Positions 63,735 through 64,000 of a stretch of DNA of 64,000 bases are shown here, one piece after another. The notes below the pieces were generated by a model, which did not search any database, was not told where the DNA came from, and worked only from the letters and a program-made list of their open reading frames with translations. The position numbers and the translations under genes are program-made. This stretch comes from Lichenostomus cassidix (Eukaryota; Chordata; Aves; Passeriformes; Meliphagidae): the NCBI GenBank assembly GCA_008360975.2, contig CM039196.1, forward strand, positions 9,962,263 through 10,026,262, written 5' to 3'. Within the stretch, counting starts at the first letter, position 1, and every line of letters starts with the position of its first letter.

Positions 63735-64000
63735 CTGCAGCAGAGGGAGAGGACAGGGGTGTTAGTGGCAGCTGATGCTCAATGGGAGCTCGCGCAGGGG
63801 GCAGCTGAAATGGGTATGAAACGTGCAGTGATGAGATGGAGCAGGGATGACGGGAGTGGGGACAGGTCTGTGTCCCCACCCGACTGCAGGCTCAGCTGTG
63901 CTTGCTGCCATGAGGCTTTTCAGGGAGCGAGGAAGATCGATCACACAATTCTGAGGGATAAATTGGTCAGGTGGTCTCGCACAGGAGCACTGTGCCTGCT
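63735..64000 (-). other. BICDL1: BICDL1 last intron (partial)
   Basis: Sequence upstream of the terminal exon on the minus strand. It shows a pyrimidine-rich stretch (ccctctcctc on the minus strand) before the acceptor at 63735, and nothing else recognisable up to the window edge. Confidence 0.7.

Overview
The window is a vertebrate nuclear genome segment, most likely from a bird. It has compact multi-exon genes with GT-AG introns, two introns of only 81 bp, two CpG-island promoters, and three truncated CR1 LINE 3' ends, the dominant repeat family of bird genomes. The species cannot be named from this sequence. Orthologue calls rest on exon-by-exon translation compared with recalled vertebrate proteins; no database search was run.

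Layout, left to right. (1) 123-1705: last three coding exons and poly(A) site of RPLP0 (ribosomal stalk protein P0/uL10), plus strand. (2) About 1880-2480: CpG island and promoter of GCN1. (3) 2063-about 40160: the complete GCN1 gene, plus strand, resolved into 58 coding exons that join in frame to 8,013 nt (2,670 aa plus stop). One intron uses a GC donor. (4) About 40160-43990: intergenic, AT-rich, with one CR1 fragment. (5) About 43990-44720: CpG island with tandem Sp1 boxes and a perfect NRF-1 palindrome, the RAB35 promoter. (6) 44438-about 58635: complete RAB35, plus strand, six coding exons, 201 aa, with a 2.5 kb 3' UTR holding degenerate GC-rich repeats. (7) About 58640-59530: short spacer between convergent genes. 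(8) 63734 down to about 59530, minus strand: terminal coding exon and probable long 3' UTR of BICDL1 (BICDR-1); the window ends in its last intron.

The order RPLP0-GCN1-RAB35-BICDL1, with BICDL1 opposed, is the arrangement I recall from human 12q24. Two neighbours share a pathway: P0 anchors the ribosomal P-stalk, which activates the kinase GCN2, and GCN1 is the ribosome-bound adaptor that GCN2 requires. RAB35 (endosomal recycling GTPase) and BICDL1 (dynein/kinesin vesicle adaptor) both act in membrane traffic.

I saw no RNA gene, CRISPR, viral gene or novel multigene system. The findings are mainly splicing oddities, repeats and regulatory motifs in an otherwise conserved block.
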